Part shown: one piece after another, positions 61,230-64,000 of the stretch | Layout: every line of letters begins with the position of its first letter | Position numbering within the stretch: the stretch's first letter is position 1 | Assembly (NCBI RefSeq): GCF_002865645.1 | Contig: NW_020194691.1 | Location: forward strand, 992,001-1,056,000 | DNA from: Hyaloscypha bicolor E | Lineage: Eukaryota > Ascomycota > Leotiomycetes > Helotiales > Hyaloscyphaceae | Reading direction: 5' to 3' | DNA: 64,000 nt | The notes under the pieces: model-generated | The model's input: the letters and a program-made list of their open reading frames with translations, nothing else | Told to the model about the DNA's origin: nothing | Database searches by the model: none | Position numbers and translations under genes: made by a program

Positions 61230-63192
61230 ATGTCCAACAAAAGGAGTCCCTACGCCTACGAACCACTCTCTAAGAATCCGGATGAGATCAGACTGCTCAA
61301 ACTGATGCCTCCATCCTCATCAGGTGACATCGAAATCGAGATCATCCGTGTCCCTTCTTCGGCACCTCCGGCCTACGAGGCGCTGTCCTATGTATGGGGC
61401 TCCCCAGAGCGGACACATGAAGTGACTGTCAAGACGTCTTCAAAGAAGTGTTTCCCCCGACGCTCGAGGAGAGGGCGATTTCTTTCCGGCCGTTCGAAGT
61501 TCGAACTGAGTCATCTGGCAATTTCTCGGAATCTCTTCATGGCACTGCAGCATCTAAGTTTTGCGAAGAAACCAAGACTCTTGTGGATTGACGCTATCTG
61601 CATCAATCAAGATGACATAGTGGAGAGAAGTGAGCAGGTCAACAAGATGGCGTCCATCTATGGCAGTGCACGACTGGTAATTCTTTGGCTCGGGGAAGAA
61701 GCCCATGAAAGTACATTGGCGGTTCAGACACTGAGGGATGTGGGAGAAGGACTCGATGTTCACAATGTGGGAGCGAGTTGGAAAAACATCTCTATCAAGC
61801 GAGGCAGTTTGGCCGAAAAGCTGGAAAATAATGCTGAAGACAGGGCACAAATGGCAACAAGCTTTGTGGCTATTGGGAGGCTCTTGGAGCGGCCATGTGA
61901 GCAATATAGGTCTCCTATCACCCCCATTAAGACTTTTTGCACTTCCTCGAATATTCTTCACACAATCCAAGGCATTCTAAGTCTGTCCAAGCATGCCTTC
62001 ATATTACAGTACTGACATGATCGTCAGGGTTCACGAGACTTTGGGTCATTCAAGAAATGGCACTTGCTGCTGAAGCTATCGTTATGACCGGCAATACAGT
62101 CCTCCCCTTGCCAATTTTTCAAGCTGCTCTTTTTTGGATTCATACTATGTACCGCGCTTTCACAACCCTCCGCGAAACTCTCAATTTTGAAGCTCTCGAA
62201 CAAGTTTCGGCAATGAACCAATGTAGTACTCTATCCAATCTGCCTAATGTTACCCTTCTTACGAAGAAAGCCCATTGTCTTGACCCTCGAGATAGAATAT
62301 ATGCCATCTTGAGCCTTTTACCTGAGGGCGTCTCAGCTGGTATTGTTCCAAACTACTCCAAAGCGCCTGAAGAGGTATTTAAAAATACCGTTCTCCAAGA
62401 AATCAATACAAATCGACGAGTGGATATTTTGACCCTCTGCAGATTCATTGACCCGGCCTCAGTTCTGCCGCTTCCTTCGTGGGTGTTCGACTTTTCCGTC
62501 CCTTATCAGCTCGGAAATGCCCTCTATGCTGCTGAGGCCACTGGAAGATCAAGAGAGGAAAGTCGGTACGACCCCTCCGACAACAGCCTCACCATCCAAG
62601 GACTGCAGATATGTGTGATCGACCAAGTTTTTGAAGCCATTCCCTACGACGCCAAGTCCCCAGAGATACTCACCAAATGCCAAACCTGGGAACTGGCTTG
62701 CAGATATGCAACCTCACAAACTGGAGGAGTGCCCTCGATTGACGCTCTTATTGCCACGATATTCTCGGGTTCCGTCACCGCCGCTCTCTTGGCGGGCGCG
62801 GTTCTGGATATACAAATACTGAGGAAAATCGCTATCAAGTGGGTGGAGAATGCTTCGTGCATGGCATGATGAACGGAGAAGCCCTCCTGGGTCCTCTTAG
62901 CCCGGGGAGTCGATTTGGCTGGAGAGATGTGGCGGGAAAACTATTCCCAGTGTTTATCGACGGCAACGGCGTGCCCACACAGCTTGATCCAAGAGCGGGA
63001 CCCCTTCCGACTGGATGTAGTGTTCATTACGGGGATTTGGACGGGCCTGATATAGAGATTGAAGATGGTGAGCTCAAAACTCAGTGGTTCTATCGTTCGG
63101 AGACCAAAGAGTGGACTTGGTCTGATCCGAGACTAACTTCGGAGAACTTGAAGAAGATGGGGATTGATATCCAAGAGTTTGTTCTATTCTAA
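61230..63192 (+). CDS. HET-domain protein, probably damaged near the C-terminus
   Basis: Exons 61230-61896 and from 62028 (intron GTGAGC...CAG, phase 1) encode a clear HET domain: AYEALSYVWGS, LWIDAICINQDD, MASIYGSARLVILWLGEE and, across the splice, RPWFTRLWVIQEMALA. The second-exon frame ends at TGA 62867-62869. The typical HET C-terminus (GGRGSG, NRYQVGGECFVHGMMNGE) is present, but in a different frame from about 62770 to the stop at 63192. The roughly 60-80 residues that normally lie between the IDAL block and this end are missing. So an internal deletion with frameshift is likely, though an unrecognised splice is possible. Family role: recognition in heterokaryon incompatibility. Confidence 0.7.
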
Positions 63193-63595
63193 TTACCGAA
63201 TGCTTCCCAGCACTTGCAATTTCAAACTCTTCTCTTCGCCTACTCTTCCCTCCACCACATACTGCCATCTCCTCGTCATACTTCCCTTTGTTGTCTCTTC
63301 CAGTTTTCTCGTTTCTCTGTTGGGGTTGTATACTAGCCATGTCAAGGTGTCGGAGGAAGGAAGGGGGAGCCTGAGAACGGCGGCTAGCTAGAGACTTGAG
63401 CGGTCCCCGTGCATAATGGCCACCGACTTCAGGTTCTTGCACATCTTGGCGAATATTTTGAACAGAGCTGTGGAGGAAAGAGTCAGCAATTTGTTCACGG
63501 GGGCATTTCAGGGGCATTTGGGGTAATTCCAGGAAAGGAGCTATGAGAGAATGACAAATCAGGAGAGCAATTTCTCTTGCATCACGTATGAGTAT
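63193..63595. other. Short intergenic region
   Basis: Pyrimidine-rich sequence on the plus strand. No gene is recognised. Confidence 0.4.
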
Positions 63596-64000
63596 TCACT
63601 TTAGACCACACATATCCATTCTCATGCATAGAGGCATCCCTTGTACCTCACGTTTTCCATACGGATGTATCTCGATATGAGTAGCATCAATTTTCGGGGG
63701 ACCTCTACAGGGCAGGAACAAGCGCTGCGAGTTAGCTTGTAATAACGCTCCCATGACCCATGATTGGTGGCAAGGATCCTCCTGATAGGTACCGTGGATC
63801 TCAAACCATCGGATAAATTCTGCATCTCCCACTCTCTGAAGATCCGGATCAGCGGACCGTGGAAAGATGAGGTCTCGTATTTGTTGGATTGGGTATAAAA
63901 TCTCTCAAGGGAGAGTATCGAGCTTTGGTTTTTGGGCGCCGTCAGAGGGGGATGGAATGTTGATGGTGACCTGGTTTGGTTTGGTGACTGAGAGCTCGGT
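63596..64000 (-). pseudogene. Unidentified coding-like fragment at the right edge
   Basis: On the minus strand a frame from the window edge reads PNQVTINIPSPSDG and KLDTLP, hits TGA near 63909, then continues in the same frame (EILYPIQQIRDLIFPRSADP, EFIRWFEIHGTYQEDPC) to a stop at 63596. The continuity across one stop suggests a gene with a nonsense change, or an intron I cannot place. The 5' part lies outside the window. No family is recognised. Confidence 0.3.

Overview
This window comes from the nuclear genome of a filamentous ascomycete (Pezizomycotina). The evidence is short GT-AG introns of about 45-85 bases with CTAAC/CTGAC-like branch sites, HET-domain genes, a Zn2Cys6 regulator and a long block that carries the footprint of repeat-induced point mutation (RIP). 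A leotiomycete is my best guess, but nothing in the sequence proves it.

Left arm (1-22 kb). In order: a TspO/MBR gene cut by the window edge (minus); an ARS2/SERRATE-like gene; a decayed N-terminal half of an MFS transporter; a SMYD-type MYND-SET gene; a monocarboxylate-type MFS permease divergent from a Zn2Cys6 regulator; a decayed C-terminal half of an MFS transporter (minus); a four-exon gene I read as a Mis18/Yippee-like kinetochore protein with a coiled coil; and, divergent from it across a promoter with MCB/SCB-like elements, a REXO-type RNA exonuclease.

Centre (22.5-36.4 kb). A CYP52-like cytochrome P450 gene is split in two. Its N-terminal and central part ends right after the conserved V-P-K-G-T at about 23.8 kb, and its heme-binding end resumes at about 36.14 kb. 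Between them lie about 12.3 kb of foreign, mostly extremely AT-rich DNA nearly devoid of CA and TG dinucleotides. Nested in it is a complete but mutated Ty1/copia-type retrotransposon on the minus strand (25012-31316) with two 299-base LTRs and a 5-base target duplication. The two LTRs differ by about 20 substitutions, all transitions. The P450 halves carry in-frame stops mostly explained by CAA/CAG to TAA/TAG.

Right-centre (36.4-50 kb). This part is gene-poor: a decayed HET gene, a conserved-looking gene of unknown function with a CxxC zinc-finger-like motif, a ten-exon TauD-type dioxygenase with one apparent 1-base frameshift, and a 441-base MITE-like element with about 60-base terminal inverted repeats.

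Right arm (50-64 kb). A housekeeping cluster: a small unknown gene, cytoplasmic dynein intermediate chain divergent from ATP synthase subunit e, the oligosaccharyltransferase catalytic subunit STT3, an Old Yellow Enzyme-type flavin oxidoreductase, a second HET gene with an internal deletion/frameshift, and an unidentified fragment at the edge.

I found no rRNA, convincing tRNA, CRISPR array or prokaryotic operon. All exon models were made by hand from reading frame, splice consensus and family knowledge; no search was run.
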